NCBI RefSeq assembly: GCF_015461835.1
Contig: NZ_JACOPX010000002.1
Location: forward strand, 124,001-188,000
Direction of reading: 5' to 3'
DNA: 64,000 nucleotides
DNA from: Pseudomonas neuropathica
GTDB lineage: Bacteria > Pseudomonadota > Gammaproteobacteria > Pseudomonadales > Pseudomonadaceae
Below the pieces are notes generated by a model. That model had not been told where the DNA came from. It ran no database searches and saw only the letters and a program-made list of their open reading frames with translations. Below are positions 38,498-47,357 of the stretch, in pieces. The position numbers were made by a program, and so were the translations under genes. Numbering within the stretch: the first letter of the stretch is position 1; each line of letters begins with the position of its first letter.

Positions 38498-38701
38498 GTC
38501 GCTGACGAATCAGCGACCGGACTTGGTCGTCCGGGTTTAGAATGGCGCACTTTTTCAGCTTGCTTAATGGCGAACTGTGCGAGGGAGGGCTTTGGCCCTG
38601 CCGGGTTTCCATTCCCTGGTCGACCAACCCACGTACAGTTCGCCACCCTACTGCTTGGTCGCAGTGCGTGACGAACTCCACATCCCGAATGGAGTTTCAC
38701 C
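38498..38701 (+). ncRNA. Structured 5' leader RNA with sequestered ribosome-binding site
   Basis: Four strong elements follow each other. Hairpin 1 is an 8-bp stem with a CGAA loop (38498-38517). Hairpin 2 is CCGGAC/GTCCGG (38517-38534). A 14-bp long-range stem (38568-38581 with 38632-38645, one wobble) encloses AGGGC/GCCCT and other pairs. The last hairpin, AACTCCA/TGGAGTT (38674-38696), contains the GGAG ribosome-binding site of the gene starting at 38702. This looks like a cis-acting regulatory RNA; the ligand or signal is unknown. Confidence 0.6.
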
Positions 38702-39076
38702 ATGTTCAAACCAACGCCCAATCCACCTGAAACCGAAGACACCACCCCCTACGAATTCCCTGGTTCAAAGAAATTCCACGAAGCCGCCGAACGCGCCCTC
38801 GACCACTACCTCAAACCCAACGCCCTCACCCTGCGCTTCCACAAACCCAGCACCATGTTCCAGGTCGCCCCCGATCAGGACAGCGAAAGCCTGCTGGTCC
38901 ACGCCTGCGAATCACTGGCCCAGGCCAGCCTCATGACCAGCGACATCGCCGCCTACATCGACCTGCCGCAGCGACGGACGATTCTGGCGATTCAGCAGAT
39001 CATCATGCTCGCCGAACTGGCCGTGAACCGCGTGCTGGATAACCACGAAATCCCGAAATCTCCGGCACACAACTAA
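38702..39076 (+). CDS. DUF6124/DUF3077-like small protein of unknown function
   Basis: 124 residues beginning MFKPTPNPPE, a Pro-rich acidic start followed by helical segments (FHEAAERALDHYL, ESLLVHACESLAQASLMTSDIAAYID, RRTILAIQQIIMLAELAVNRVLD). Small Pseudomonas proteins of this type often occur in several copies per genome and have no known role. There is no signal peptide or membrane segment. GGAG lies seven bases upstream of the ATG but within a hairpin. A family C repeat follows at once. Confidence 0.75.
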   Translation: MFKPTPNPPETEDTTPYEFPGSKKFHEAAERALDHYLKPNALTLRFHKPSTMFQVAPDQDSESLLVHACESLAQASLMTSDIAAYIDLPQRRTILAIQQIIMLAELAVNRVLDNHEIPKSPAHN

Positions 39077-39078
39077 AA

Positions 39079-39365
39079 ACCCCTCACCCTAACCCTCCCG
39101 AAACGTCGGACCGCCCGTAGGGAGAGGGGACTGATCGTGGTGTTTGGGAGAGTTACGCCGACTTGAAATACCGAGTCGAACTCAGGTTCTGAATCAGATC
39201 AAAAGCCCCTCACCCTAGCCCTCTCCCGGAGGGAGAGGGGACTGAACGCGGTGTTTGGAAAAGCTACGCCGACGTGCGATACCGAGTTGAACTCAGACTT
39301 TGAAAAACTCACAAATCGGCTCCCTCTCCCTCGGGAGAGGGCTGGGCGGGCGGCGTTCCGATGAG
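39079..39365. repeat. Family C repeat, compound
   Basis: Three stretches of CCCTCACCCTA / CCCTCTCCC arms (39082, 39209, 39320) alternate with inner segments containing TACCGAGTCGAACTCAG. One arm carries an insertion of GAAACGTCGGACCGCCCGTAG. It is a nested or decayed multi-copy element. Confidence 0.8.
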
Positions 39366-39413
39366 GGGCAGCAACAACGCAAATCAAAAGCCGAACACCC
39401 ACGCTCTTCACCA

Positions 39414-39715
39414 CTCAATAGGCCGAGTGCCAGCTCGCCTGCTTTTGATCTTGATCCACGGGCGACATCGGAAGGCTGAGTGGAGGGATTGATCCGGGCG
39501 TGGGAGCGCAGCGACCGTTTGGCGAAGCCAAACACAGCGAGAGGAGGTGCAGCGAAGCAAACCGTAGACGCTGCGCCCGGATCGATCCCGCAGCGAAGGA
39601 ACCCCGAGCCCCAGCGAGCGGGCCGCACGTAGGAGCAAGCCTTTTGGGTTACCTTTTCGGCGTTTGGAAAAGGTGACCCGCCGTAAGGGCGGAACCCTAA
39701 GCCGCCATTACCCAA
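39414..39715. repeat. Long non-coding dispersed element (about 300 bp)
   Basis: No credible gene, but rich in structure: GATCCGGGCG (39491) is inverted as CGCCCGGATC (39574); GTTTGGC-GAA-GCCAAAC is at 39517-39533; and GGTTACCTTTT pairs with AAAAGGTGACC at 39647-39678, followed by a CCGCC/GGCGG hairpin. The sequence resembles a long intergenic repeat I know from P. fluorescens genomes; only one copy lies in this window, so that part is recollection. Confidence 0.6.
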
Positions 39716-39832
39716 AAAACGGATATACACACAAAACCACCCAAAGCCCGGTCGGCCCAGAGGCCGCCAAGACAACCCCAAGCCAGAAATGTTAGCGTGC
39801 TTAGTATCAAGCCCGAACAAGAGCCAAAAACG

Positions 39833-40807
39833 ATGAAAAAGACTGTCCTGGCCTTCAGCCGCATCACCCCACCCATGATCGAACGCCTGCAACAAGAATT
39901 CGACGTCATCGTCCCCAACCCAAAAAACGGCGACATCAACGCCCAATTCAATGAAGCCCTGCCCCACGCCCACGGCCTCATCGGCGTCGGCCGCAAACTC
40001 GGCCGCGCACAACTGGAAAACGCCGCCAAACTGGAGGTGGTCTCAAGCGTCTCCGTCGGCTACGACAACTACGACCTCGACTACTTCAACGAACGCGGGA
40101 TCATGCTCACCAACACCCCGGACGTACTCACCGAAAGCACCGCCGACCTCGCCTTCGCCCTGATCATGAGCAGCGCCCGCCGCGTCGCCGAACTCGACGC
40201 CTGGACCAAGGCCGGCCAATGGCAAGCCAGCGTCGGCGCACCACTGTTCGGCTGTGACGTCCACGGCAAAACCCTCGGCATCGTCGGCATGGGCAACATC
40301 GGCGCCGCTGTCGCCCGCCGTGGCCGCTTCGGCTTCAACATGCCAATCATCTACAGCGGCAACAGCCGCAAGACTGAACTGGAGCAGGAACTCGGCGCGC
40401 AATTTCGCAGCCTCGATCAACTGCTCGCCGAAGCCGATTTCGTCTGCCTGGTGGTGCCTCTCAGCGACAAGACCCGCCACCTGATCAGCCATCGCGAACT
40501 GGCGCTGATGAAACCCGACGCCATTCTGGTGAACATCTCCCGTGGCCCGGTCGTCGATGAACCGGCCCTGATCGAAGCCCTGCAGAACAAGCGCATTCGT
40601 GGTGCCGGCCTCGACGTTTACGAAAAAGAACCGCTGGCCGAATCGCCGCTGTTCCAGTTGAGTAACGCCGTGACCCTGCCGCACATCGGCTCGGCGACGA
40701 ATGAAACCCGCGAAGCCATGGCCAATCGTGCACTGGCCAATCTGCGCAGCGCCTTGCTCGGCGAACGTCCGCAGGATCTGGTCAACCCGCAAGTCTGGCG
40801 CGGATAA
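39833..40807 (+). CDS. D-2-hydroxyacid dehydrogenase (2-ketogluconate / hydroxypyruvate / glyoxylate reductase type)
   Basis: 324 residues. The NAD(P) motif lies in GKTLGIVGMGNIGAAVARRG, and the catalytic Arg, Glu and His lie in NISRGPVVDE, LDVYEKEPL and LPHIGSATNETR. SGNSRK after strand 2 suggests NADPH use. It resembles TkrA/KguD and GhrB enzymes that reduce 2-ketogluconate, hydroxypyruvate or glyoxylate. It lies alone, away from ketogluconate genes, so the broader reductase name is safer. The ATG at 39833 matches the family start MKKTVLAFSRI; a GTG at 39797 would add 12 unrelated residues. Confidence 0.86.
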   Translation: MKKTVLAFSRITPPMIERLQQEFDVIVPNPKNGDINAQFNEALPHAHGLIGVGRKLGRAQLENAAKLEVVSSVSVGYDNYDLDYFNERGIMLTNTPDVLTESTADLAFALIMSSARRVAELDAWTKAGQWQASVGAPLFGCDVHGKTLGIVGMGNIGAAVARRGRFGFNMPIIYSGNSRKTELEQELGAQFRSLDQLLAEADFVCLVVPLSDKTRHLISHRELALMKPDAILVNISRGPVVDEPALIEALQNKRIRGAGLDVYEKEPLAESPLFQLSNAVTLPHIGSATNETREAMANRALANLRSALLGERPQDLVNPQVWRG

Positions 40808-40813
40808 AAAAAT

Positions 40814-40846
40814 ACGGGCAAGTGCAACATCGCACTTGCCCGTTAG
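40814..40846 (+). terminator. Rho-independent terminator
   Basis: ACGGGCAAGTGC and its perfect inverse form a 12-bp stem around AACATC, preceded by A8 and followed by TTAGTTATT. It lies six bases after the dehydrogenase stop. The A run on the left makes it better in the minus direction, but no minus-strand gene ends here. Confidence 0.72.
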
Positions 40847-40955
40847 TTATTGCCATACACAACTTGAAATTGAACAACAAACCAATTCAAACAACAGCGT
40901 TATAAGCTCTGCCTGGCTGCCGAATAATCGACAAGCGCTATGGAGAGCCAAAACC

Positions 40956-41465
40956 TTGAACACCCTGACCACCGACAAACTTATCCGTTACAGCAAAGTT
41001 ATATTGATGGCCTACATCAGCTTCTTTGGCCTGTTGGTGATGATCCACAACTTCACCGACTATGATTCAAACTACACTTACGTGGCCCATATCCTGAGCA
41101 TGGACACCACCACTGCCAGCGAAACCATCAAGTATCGGGCCATCGAGTCGCCGATGATTCATCACCGGATTTACTGGTTCATCATTACTTTGGAAGTCAC
41201 CTATACCGTGCTATGCCTGATGGGTACCTATCAGTTGTTGCGCCATATCAATGCCCCTGCCGAGGTATTCCATGAGGCAAAGAAGTTCTCGATCATGGGC
41301 ATACTCGCGGCCATCTTCATATATTACGTGTGCTTGCAAACCGTGGGTGTGGAATGGTTCGACATGGACACTTCGCAATCATGGAATGCCAAGGACTGGG
41401 CGCGACATATCGTTGATTTCATCTTCCCGGTGATGATTTACATCACCTTGAAAGTCGAGCGCTGA
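40956..41465 (+). CDS. DUF2165 family membrane protein
   Basis: 169 residues with four hydrophobic helices (about 11-32, 72-95, 115-135, 148-165) and the family pieces FTDYDSNYTYVAHILSMDT and NHG-like SQSWNAKDW. It has no assigned function. The start is TTG at 40956: GGAGAG lies ten bases upstream, and no ATG or GTG precedes the first helix. The frame is open much further upstream but that part overlaps the dehydrogenase gene. The codon use is less GC-biased than in neighbouring genes. Confidence 0.75.
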   Translation: MNTLTTDKLIRYSKVILMAYISFFGLLVMIHNFTDYDSNYTYVAHILSMDTTTASETIKYRAIESPMIHHRIYWFIITLEVTYTVLCLMGTYQLLRHINAPAEVFHEAKKFSIMGILAAIFIYYVCLQTVGVEWFDMDTSQSWNAKDWARHIVDFIFPVMIYITLKVER

Positions 41466-41484
41466 CGTTCAGCGCTCGTTTATT

Positions 41485-42387
41485 TCAAGCCAACTTTCCC
41501 TGTACTGGCGGCACCACTGCTTTCGGTTTACGAAACACCAGCACATTGCCCAGCATCACTAACACCAGACCGACCAGCGCCGGCGCTGTCCATTGGTAAC
41601 CTTCAGCAAACGCCGAAACGTTGAGCGCCACCACCGGAAAAAGCACCGTGCAGTAAGCCGCACGCTCCGGCCCCATGCGCCCGACCAGCGTCAGATACGC
41701 GGTGAAACCAATGACGGAACCGGGGATCACCAGATACAGCAGCGCACCGACGTAACGCGGGCTCCAGTCCATGTCGAATGGAATGCCTTTGACCAGGCAC
41801 CACACCGACAACATCGCCGCGCCATAGGCCATGCCCCAAGCGTTGGTAGTCAGCGGTTTGAGACCGGCCTTCTGCTGCAGACTCGAGAGCATGTTGCCCG
41901 CCGAGAAACACAAGGTGCCGCACAAGGCCAGGCCGAGTCCCAGCAAGGTTTGTGGGCTGGCGTGATGCCCGGCCAGTTCCGGCCAGAACAACATGCCCAG
42001 GCCGAACAGCCCCAGCGCACCGCCCATCAGCACATTGCGCGCGATGCGCTGGCCAAAGAACACCCGCGCATTCAGCGCGTTCCACAGCGTCGCGGTGGAA
42101 AACACCACCGCGACCAGACCGCTGGGGATCCACTGACTGGCGGTCAGGAAACACATGAAGTTGACGCAAAACAGGCACAAGCCCTGAGCCACGCAGATCA
42201 AATGCCCACGGCGGTTCATCGGTTGCAGCCGTCGGCTGAGCAGCAACAACGCAAACAGCACCAGCGCGGCGAGCCCGAAGCGATAGACGATCGACACCGG
42301 AATCGCCACCACGCCAAGCTGCCATTTCAGGGCAATCCAGGTGGTGCCCCAGATCAGCACGGTCAGCAAATACAACGACAGGTTCAT
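41485..42387 (-). CDS. EamA/DMT-superfamily transporter
   Basis: 300 residues with ten hydrophobic helices in two EamA repeats. The start MNLSLYLLTVLIWGTTWIALKW is typical of the drug/metabolite transporter superfamily. AGGAG lies eight bases upstream of ATG 42387; the longer frame reaching 42537 is an artefact of the intergenic region. It is divergent from an AraC-type regulator 140 bases away, its likely controller. Such proteins usually export amino acids or small metabolites; the substrate cannot be read. Confidence 0.85.
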   Translation of the reverse strand: MNLSLYLLTVLIWGTTWIALKWQLGVVAIPVSIVYRFGLAALVLFALLLLSRRLQPMNRRGHLICVAQGLCLFCVNFMCFLTASQWIPSGLVAVVFSTATLWNALNARVFFGQRIARNVLMGGALGLFGLGMLFWPELAGHHASPQTLLGLGLALCGTLCFSAGNMLSSLQQKAGLKPLTTNAWGMAYGAAMLSVWCLVKGIPFDMDWSPRYVGALLYLVIPGSVIGFTAYLTLVGRMGPERAAYCTVLFPVVALNVSAFAEGYQWTAPALVGLVLVMLGNVLVFRKPKAVVPPVQGKLA

Positions 42388-42526
42388 GGCACACACTCCT
42401 CGATAGGCCTTGAGTGTCTGCCCGGATCTGGTTTGTGCGCTTGCAGATTCTTGCGCTTTTGTCTGGCGGCAGGCTGGCAGCGCGGTGTCTACGGAGTAGG
42501 ATGCAAGGCGTTGAAGAGAACCGACC

Positions 42527-43402
42527 ATGGCCGCCATCGATACCCTGCAAGTCTTTCAAGCGTTGAACAGCTCGCCGAACGCACGCCTGGTGCACAGCGC
42601 CGAGCTCGGTGACGGCTTGTCTGCCGCTTTGTGGACCAACCACCACGATGCGCAGGATTATGAAGCGCCGAGCCACCACACGCTGTCCTGCTACATCGCC
42701 GGTGGCACCGGCACATTCCGTCGCGATCAACCCGGTCAAAAAGGTGGCCCGGACAAGCTGTGCATTCTGCCGGCGGATCACCAATCGGGCTGGGTGATCA
42801 ACGGCGATATCCGCCTGGCGCACCTGTATTTCAGCGCCGAACAATTCGCCCTCGGTTGCGTCACGCTGCTCGATCGCGAACCCCGCGAGATGCAGTTGCG
42901 CGAGCAGACCTTTCTCGAAGATCCGCAACAGGCGCAACGCTTCCGGCAGTTGCTGACGCTGAATTGGGACGAGCCTGCTGAACGCTTGCTGACCAGCAGC
43001 CTCGCCCATGAATTGATCAGCCACACCTTGCTCAGTCAGGTCGGCGCGCGTCAGGGTTTGCGATTGAAGGGCGGACTGGCACCACACCAGCGTCGGCAAC
43101 TGGTGGAGTTCATCGACAACCAGTTGGCCGAGCCGATCAGCCTGGGTCAATTGGCCGGATTGTGTGCGCTGTCGGAATACCACTTTGCGCGGATGTTTCG
43201 CACCAGTTTCGGCCTGCCGCCGCATCAGTATGTGCTGGCGCGGCGCTTGAGCCGGGCACGGGAGTTGTTGCGCGGGACGGCGTTGCCGTTGGGTGAGATT
43301 GCGCTGGCGTGCGGGTTTGCCAGCGCCAGTCATTTCACTAATCGGTTCAAGCAGGTGTTGGGCGGGACGCCGGGGGAGTATCGGCAGGCGTTTTTGCGTT
43401 GA
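42527..43402 (+). CDS. AraC-family transcriptional regulator
   Basis: 291 residues. An N-terminal cupin-like sensor (about 30-170) is followed by two C-terminal helix-turn-helix units (about 190-290) with LGQLAGLCALSEYHFARMFRTSFGLPPHQYVLARRL and LGEIALACGFASASHFTNRFKQVLGGTPGEYR, the AraC signature. It lies divergent to the DMT transporter gene and probably activates it. Confidence 0.87.
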   Translation: MAAIDTLQVFQALNSSPNARLVHSAELGDGLSAALWTNHHDAQDYEAPSHHTLSCYIAGGTGTFRRDQPGQKGGPDKLCILPADHQSGWVINGDIRLAHLYFSAEQFALGCVTLLDREPREMQLREQTFLEDPQQAQRFRQLLTLNWDEPAERLLTSSLAHELISHTLLSQVGARQGLRLKGGLAPHQRRQLVEFIDNQLAEPISLGQLAGLCALSEYHFARMFRTSFGLPPHQYVLARRLSRARELLRGTALPLGEIALACGFASASHFTNRFKQVLGGTPGEYRQAFLR

Positions 43403-43408
43403 ACCTTT

Positions 43409-43724
43409 CCCCTCACCCCAGCCCTCTCCCAGAGGGAGAGGGGGCCGACCGAGGTGTCTGGCGTTGTACATCGACCTGAATGACCGAGTCGATTATGGAT
43501 TCGGTAAAGATCGATCACGTCGGCGCAGTTCTCCAATATCCCCCAATCAGTCCCCTCTCCCCCAAAGAGAGGGGGCCGACCGAGGTGTCTGGCGTTGTAC
43601 ATCGACCTGAATGACCGAGTCGATTATGGATTCGGTAAAGATCGATCACGTCGGCGCAGTTCTCCAATATCCCCCGGTCAGTCCCCTCTCCCCCCGGGAG
43701 AGGGTTAGGGTGAGGGGCTTTTGA
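43409..43724. repeat. Family C repeat with a 131-bp tandem duplication
   Basis: Outer CCCTCACCCCAGCCCTCTCCC and its inverse enclose two nearly identical 131-base units (about 43437-43567 and 43568-43698), each with GTACATCGACCTGAATGACC and GGTAAAGATCGATCACGTCGG. The whole 329-base gap between the AraC gene and the receptor gene is repeat. Confidence 0.87.
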
Positions 43725-43731
43725 TCTTGCC

Positions 43732-46161
43732 TCAAAATTCCAACGTACTCGACAGCGAAACCTGCCGCGAATCCCCCATCGACACAAAGAACCGGCTCGC
43801 CGCCGAGGTGTAGTACGTGCGGTCAAACAGGTTCTTCACATTGAGCTGAAACTTGACCTTCTGCCCTTCGACCCGAGTGTCGTAAGTGGCAAACGCATCG
43901 GCCACGGTATAGCTCGGCAGATCAAAATCATTCACCGCGTTACCCGCTCGTTCGCCGACATAACGCGCCCCGGCGCCGACGCGCAATTGATCGCCGCCGA
44001 TCACGCTGCCGAAGTCATACACCGCCGACAACGAACCGGAATTCTTCGCTACGTTCTGCAGACGCTTGCCTTTGTAATCCGGGTCTTCAGTCACCTCCGC
44101 ATCGGTGTACGCGTAGCTGCCGATCATGCTCCAGTGGTCGCTCAACTGACCGGTCAGGTCCATTTCCAAACCCCGCGAACGCACCTCACCGGCCGCGCTG
44201 TAGATCGTCGTCGGGCCTTCGGAATTGGCCACCAGCACGTTGCGCTTCTTGATGTCGAACAACGCGATGTTGCCGGTGACACGCCCCGGCATGTCCAGCC
44301 GCGCACCCAGCTCCCACGACTTGGCTTCTTCCGGCGCGATGCTGCCGTCGAGCACGGTGCTGCTGCCACTCAGCGGGGCGATGGTCGAGTTGGGTTTGAA
44401 CGATTCGGTGTAGCTGCCGTAGAACGACAAGGCGTCGGTGTAGCGATACACCAGACCTGCGCGCGGGACGAACTTCTGGCCGTTGCTGTCGGTGTTGGCC
44501 TTGAACGGCACGCCTTTGCCGGCGTACTGGTCGTATTCCTGGAAGCGCCCGCCGGCGACCAGAATCCACTGCTCGTTGAGGTGAATCGAGTCCTGCAGGA
44601 ACACCGAATCGCTGCGCAGTTCATCGGTCTGCGCGCTGTCGGGAGCGCTGACGGTCGTGCCGGCGACTTCGCGGCCGTACACCGGATTGAGGTAGCTGAA
44701 GGTGGTCAGGCTTTTCTGGCGGATCAAGTCCTCGCGGTAGATCTTGCGGTACTCGTCATCGACGCCGAACACCAAGTCATGCTGCATGCCCAGCACATTG
44801 ACCTTGCCTTCGAGGCTGGCAGTGGTGAAACGGTCGGTGCTGATCGCGTTCTGGGTGCCGTCCATGCTGCGGGTCAGCGTGCCCTTTTTGGTGTCGATGG
44901 CGGTCACGCGAACCTGGCTGGCGTCGTAGGTTTCGCGGTTCCAGCTGTAGCCGAAGTGCGCTTTCCAGTCGTCGTTGAGCTCGTGATCAGCTTCGAAGTG
45001 ATACAGGTCCGAACGGCCTTCCATGTTATTGAACGGCTCGTCGAGACGCTCCTTGCGCGAGATGTCCAGCGGATGATTGGTGCGCGGATCGATCAGCGTG
45101 CCACGGTCGAACGGCGTGAGAAACTCGCGGTGCTCGTAGGCGAACAACAGCTTGGTGGTCTCGCCGAACCAGGCCAGCGACGGCGCGATCAGGGTTTCAC
45201 GGTGGGTGCCGAAGTTGCGCCAGTAATCTTCGTCTTCGTGGTCGAGCACCATGCGATAGGCCAGCCCGGAATCGCCCAACGGGCCGGTGCTGTCGAAGGT
45301 GCCGCCGCTGCCGTTTTTGCCGTCGCCGTAAGTCGAACCGCGCAAGGTCAGCGCATTGTATTGAGTAAGTTCAGGCTTCTTGCTGACCAGGTTGACCACG
45401 CCACCCGGGTCTTGAATCCCGTAGAGCAACGAGGCCGGGCCTTTGAGCACTTCGACGCGATCCACCGTGGCATTCATGCCGCGCCCCTGCACGATCGGCA
45501 TACCGTCGCGCATGATCGAGCCATTACGGTTGTCACCGAAACCGCGCGTCATCACCGAGTCCTGGGTGCTGCCCAAAGTGTTGCCTTGGGTGATGCCGCT
45601 GACATTGGCCAGGGCGTCATCCAGATTGCGCGGCGCCTGATCGCGGATGACTTGCGCCGGGATGACATTGACGGTCTGCGGGACTTCCTGCAACGACGCC
45701 GAGGAACGCATCACCGAACTGGTTTCCGGCGGCTGATAACTCATCGATTCGTCACGGGTCGAGGTGATGGTGGTGGCGCCGAGGTTCAACGCACCTTCGG
45801 TGGGCTTCGGCTCCAGCGCCAGCGTGTGGCTGTCGGTGCGGCGGAAGTTGAGACCGGAGCCGCTGAGCAGACGTTGCAGGGCCTGTTCGGCACTCATCTG
45901 GCCATTGACGGCCGGCGCCGTCAGACCGTACGGCGCTTCGTCGGTGTAGACCACGCTCTGCCCGGTGACGCGGCTGAAGTCGCTCAAGGCTTGCGGCAGC
46001 GGTTTGGCGACCAGGGAAAAGTTGAACTGCTTTTGCGCCTGGCTGCTGACGGTTTCAGCGGCGAGCGCGACGCTCAGCGGCAACAGCGCCAATGCCGAAA
46101 AGCTCAGTGCCGAAACGCCTAACCATTGTTTGACCGAACCCGATTTTGCCCTGGACTTCAT
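43732..46161 (-). CDS. TonB-dependent ferric-siderophore receptor with signalling domain
   Basis: 809 residues. A signal peptide (about 1-34) is followed by a secretin/TonB short N-terminal (STN) domain (about 45-118; FNFSLVAKPLPQALSDFSRVTG), the mark of a transducing receptor that talks to a FecR partner. The plug carries VPQTVNVIPAQVIRDQ and DRVEVLKGPASLLYGIQDPGGVVNLV, and the barrel ends in Phe (SSTLEF). The matching FecR and sigma factor are encoded upstream. The layout sigma-antisigma-receptor matches FiuIRA and FoxIRA of P. aeruginosa (ferrichrome, ferrioxamine), but the siderophore cannot be read from the sequence. Confidence 0.88.
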   Translation of the reverse strand: MKSRAKSGSVKQWLGVSALSFSALALLPLSVALAAETVSSQAQKQFNFSLVAKPLPQALSDFSRVTGQSVVYTDEAPYGLTAPAVNGQMSAEQALQRLLSGSGLNFRRTDSHTLALEPKPTEGALNLGATTITSTRDESMSYQPPETSSVMRSSASLQEVPQTVNVIPAQVIRDQAPRNLDDALANVSGITQGNTLGSTQDSVMTRGFGDNRNGSIMRDGMPIVQGRGMNATVDRVEVLKGPASLLYGIQDPGGVVNLVSKKPELTQYNALTLRGSTYGDGKNGSGGTFDSTGPLGDSGLAYRMVLDHEDEDYWRNFGTHRETLIAPSLAWFGETTKLLFAYEHREFLTPFDRGTLIDPRTNHPLDISRKERLDEPFNNMEGRSDLYHFEADHELNDDWKAHFGYSWNRETYDASQVRVTAIDTKKGTLTRSMDGTQNAISTDRFTTASLEGKVNVLGMQHDLVFGVDDEYRKIYREDLIRQKSLTTFSYLNPVYGREVAGTTVSAPDSAQTDELRSDSVFLQDSIHLNEQWILVAGGRFQEYDQYAGKGVPFKANTDSNGQKFVPRAGLVYRYTDALSFYGSYTESFKPNSTIAPLSGSSTVLDGSIAPEEAKSWELGARLDMPGRVTGNIALFDIKKRNVLVANSEGPTTIYSAAGEVRSRGLEMDLTGQLSDHWSMIGSYAYTDAEVTEDPDYKGKRLQNVAKNSGSLSAVYDFGSVIGGDQLRVGAGARYVGERAGNAVNDFDLPSYTVADAFATYDTRVEGQKVKFQLNVKNLFDRTYYTSAASRFFVSMGDSRQVSLSSTLEF

Positions 46162-46367
46162 TGCTCAATGACCTGTGTAGAACCGCAACGGATGCGAATG
46201 ACTCGCAGTTTCAGTCACTACACGGATGGGGCAGATGTTTACCTCACCAACATTTGAAAATTATTTTTTGTGGTGTTCGATCGGGCGCCATCGCGAGCAG
46301 GCTCACTCCTACATTTGGAATGCGTTCCCCTGTAGGAGTGAGCCTGCTCGCGATGGCTTTAGCCGCC
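46162..46367. other. Spacer between fecR-like and receptor genes, likely ECF promoter side
   Basis: This 206-base gap contains a family B repeat next to the fecR stop and then an AT-rich 120-base stretch directly upstream of the receptor. The sigma factor encoded upstream probably starts receptor transcription here. I could not assign a clear -35/-10 pair. Confidence 0.4.
46287..46358. repeat. Family B inverted repeat
   Basis: GCCATCGCGAGCAGGCTCACTCCTACA faces its inverse ending CGCGATGGC. It lies ten bases from the stop of the fecR-like gene and separates it from the receptor gene in the same direction. Confidence 0.86.
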
Positions 46368-47357
46368 TCAACGCAAAATAATCAGATGCCCCAACACCTG
46401 ATGCTGCTCAAATCCCATCACCCCTTTCAGCGAACTCAACACCGCCTGCGGATCCTTGCTCGGAAAACTGCCACTGACCTTGCGCGCCGCCAGCTCATCG
46501 TTGAGCAGCACAATCCGCCCGGGGTAATAACGGCGCAGATCCTCCACCACATCGGCCAGCGTCGACTTGTAATAAGTCAGCCAGCCCTGACGCCAGGCCA
46601 GTTGCGCGTCGCTGTCCACCGCATGCAGTTTTTCTGCCGTGCCCTCAGCGTAAGCAACCTGCTGCCCGGCCGTAAGAATCTGTTGTTCACCTCCACGATC
46701 CGCGGTCACGCCAACGCGCCCCGACAACACCGTGACCTGCGCACCATGCGGTTGCAGGCGCACTTCGAACTGCGTCCCGAGCACTCGCGCCTGACCTTTC
46801 TCGGCCTCGACCACAAACGGCTCGCCGGTGTGCGTAACCGTGAAAAACCCGGCACCACGGCGTAGCTGGACATGCCGCTCGCCACGGCTGAAATCCACGG
46901 CAATCGCACTGTCAGCATCCAGCGTTACTTGCGATTGATCAGCCAGGGTCACGGTGCGAATTTCCCCCGGCGCTGAAACGTAATCCGCGCCCAGATCATC
47001 GATCCAGCGCTGCGGCTGCCAGCCGGTGCCGAGGCTGACCATCAACAACAGACACGCGGCCATCGCCAGCGCGCCCGACCAGCGCAAAACGGGCGAACGA
47101 CGCGGGCGGTCCATCGCATTAAGGTAATCCTGCAACGCGAAGGATTCTTCATCGGCCAATGTTCGCGCCGGGCCTTCACTCAACTCCCACACAACCTGAG
47201 CCTGTGCGTAAGCTTCGGCGTGCGCCGGATCGGCGCGCAGCCATTGGCTGAACGTCAGTTGATCGCCGGCGCTGGGCCGATCGTGCAACAGGCTCAACCA
47301 GGCAAACGCGGCCTGCTCTTGCGCGGGCGTGGGGATGACGGAATCGGAGGGCTTCAC
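46368..47357 (-). CDS. FecR-family anti-sigma regulator
   Basis: 329 residues. A cytoplasmic N-terminal domain (DUF4880, about 12-60; FAWLSLLHDRPSAGDQLTFSQWLRADPAHAEAY) binds the sigma factor. One membrane helix (about 90-108) leads to the periplasmic FecR domain (DADSAIAVDFSRGERHVQLRRGAGFFTV) that senses the loaded receptor. The start overlaps the end of the sigma gene by four bases (ATGA). Confidence 0.89.
   Translation of the reverse strand: MKPSDSVIPTPAQEQAAFAWLSLLHDRPSAGDQLTFSQWLRADPAHAEAYAQAQVVWELSEGPARTLADEESFALQDYLNAMDRPRRSPVLRWSGALAMAACLLLMVSLGTGWQPQRWIDDLGADYVSAPGEIRTVTLADQSQVTLDADSAIAVDFSRGERHVQLRRGAGFFTVTHTGEPFVVEAEKGQARVLGTQFEVRLQPHGAQVTVLSGRVGVTADRGGEQQILTAGQQVAYAEGTAEKLHAVDSDAQLAWRQGWLTYYKSTLADVVEDLRRYYPGRIVLLNDELAARKVSGSFPSKDPQAVLSSLKGVMGFEQHQVLGHLIILR

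Noticed and set aside
39293-40012. Minus-strand frame of 239 codons covering a family C repeat and the long element
   Set aside because: It translates repeat DNA and runs into the dehydrogenase gene; such frames are known false calls.
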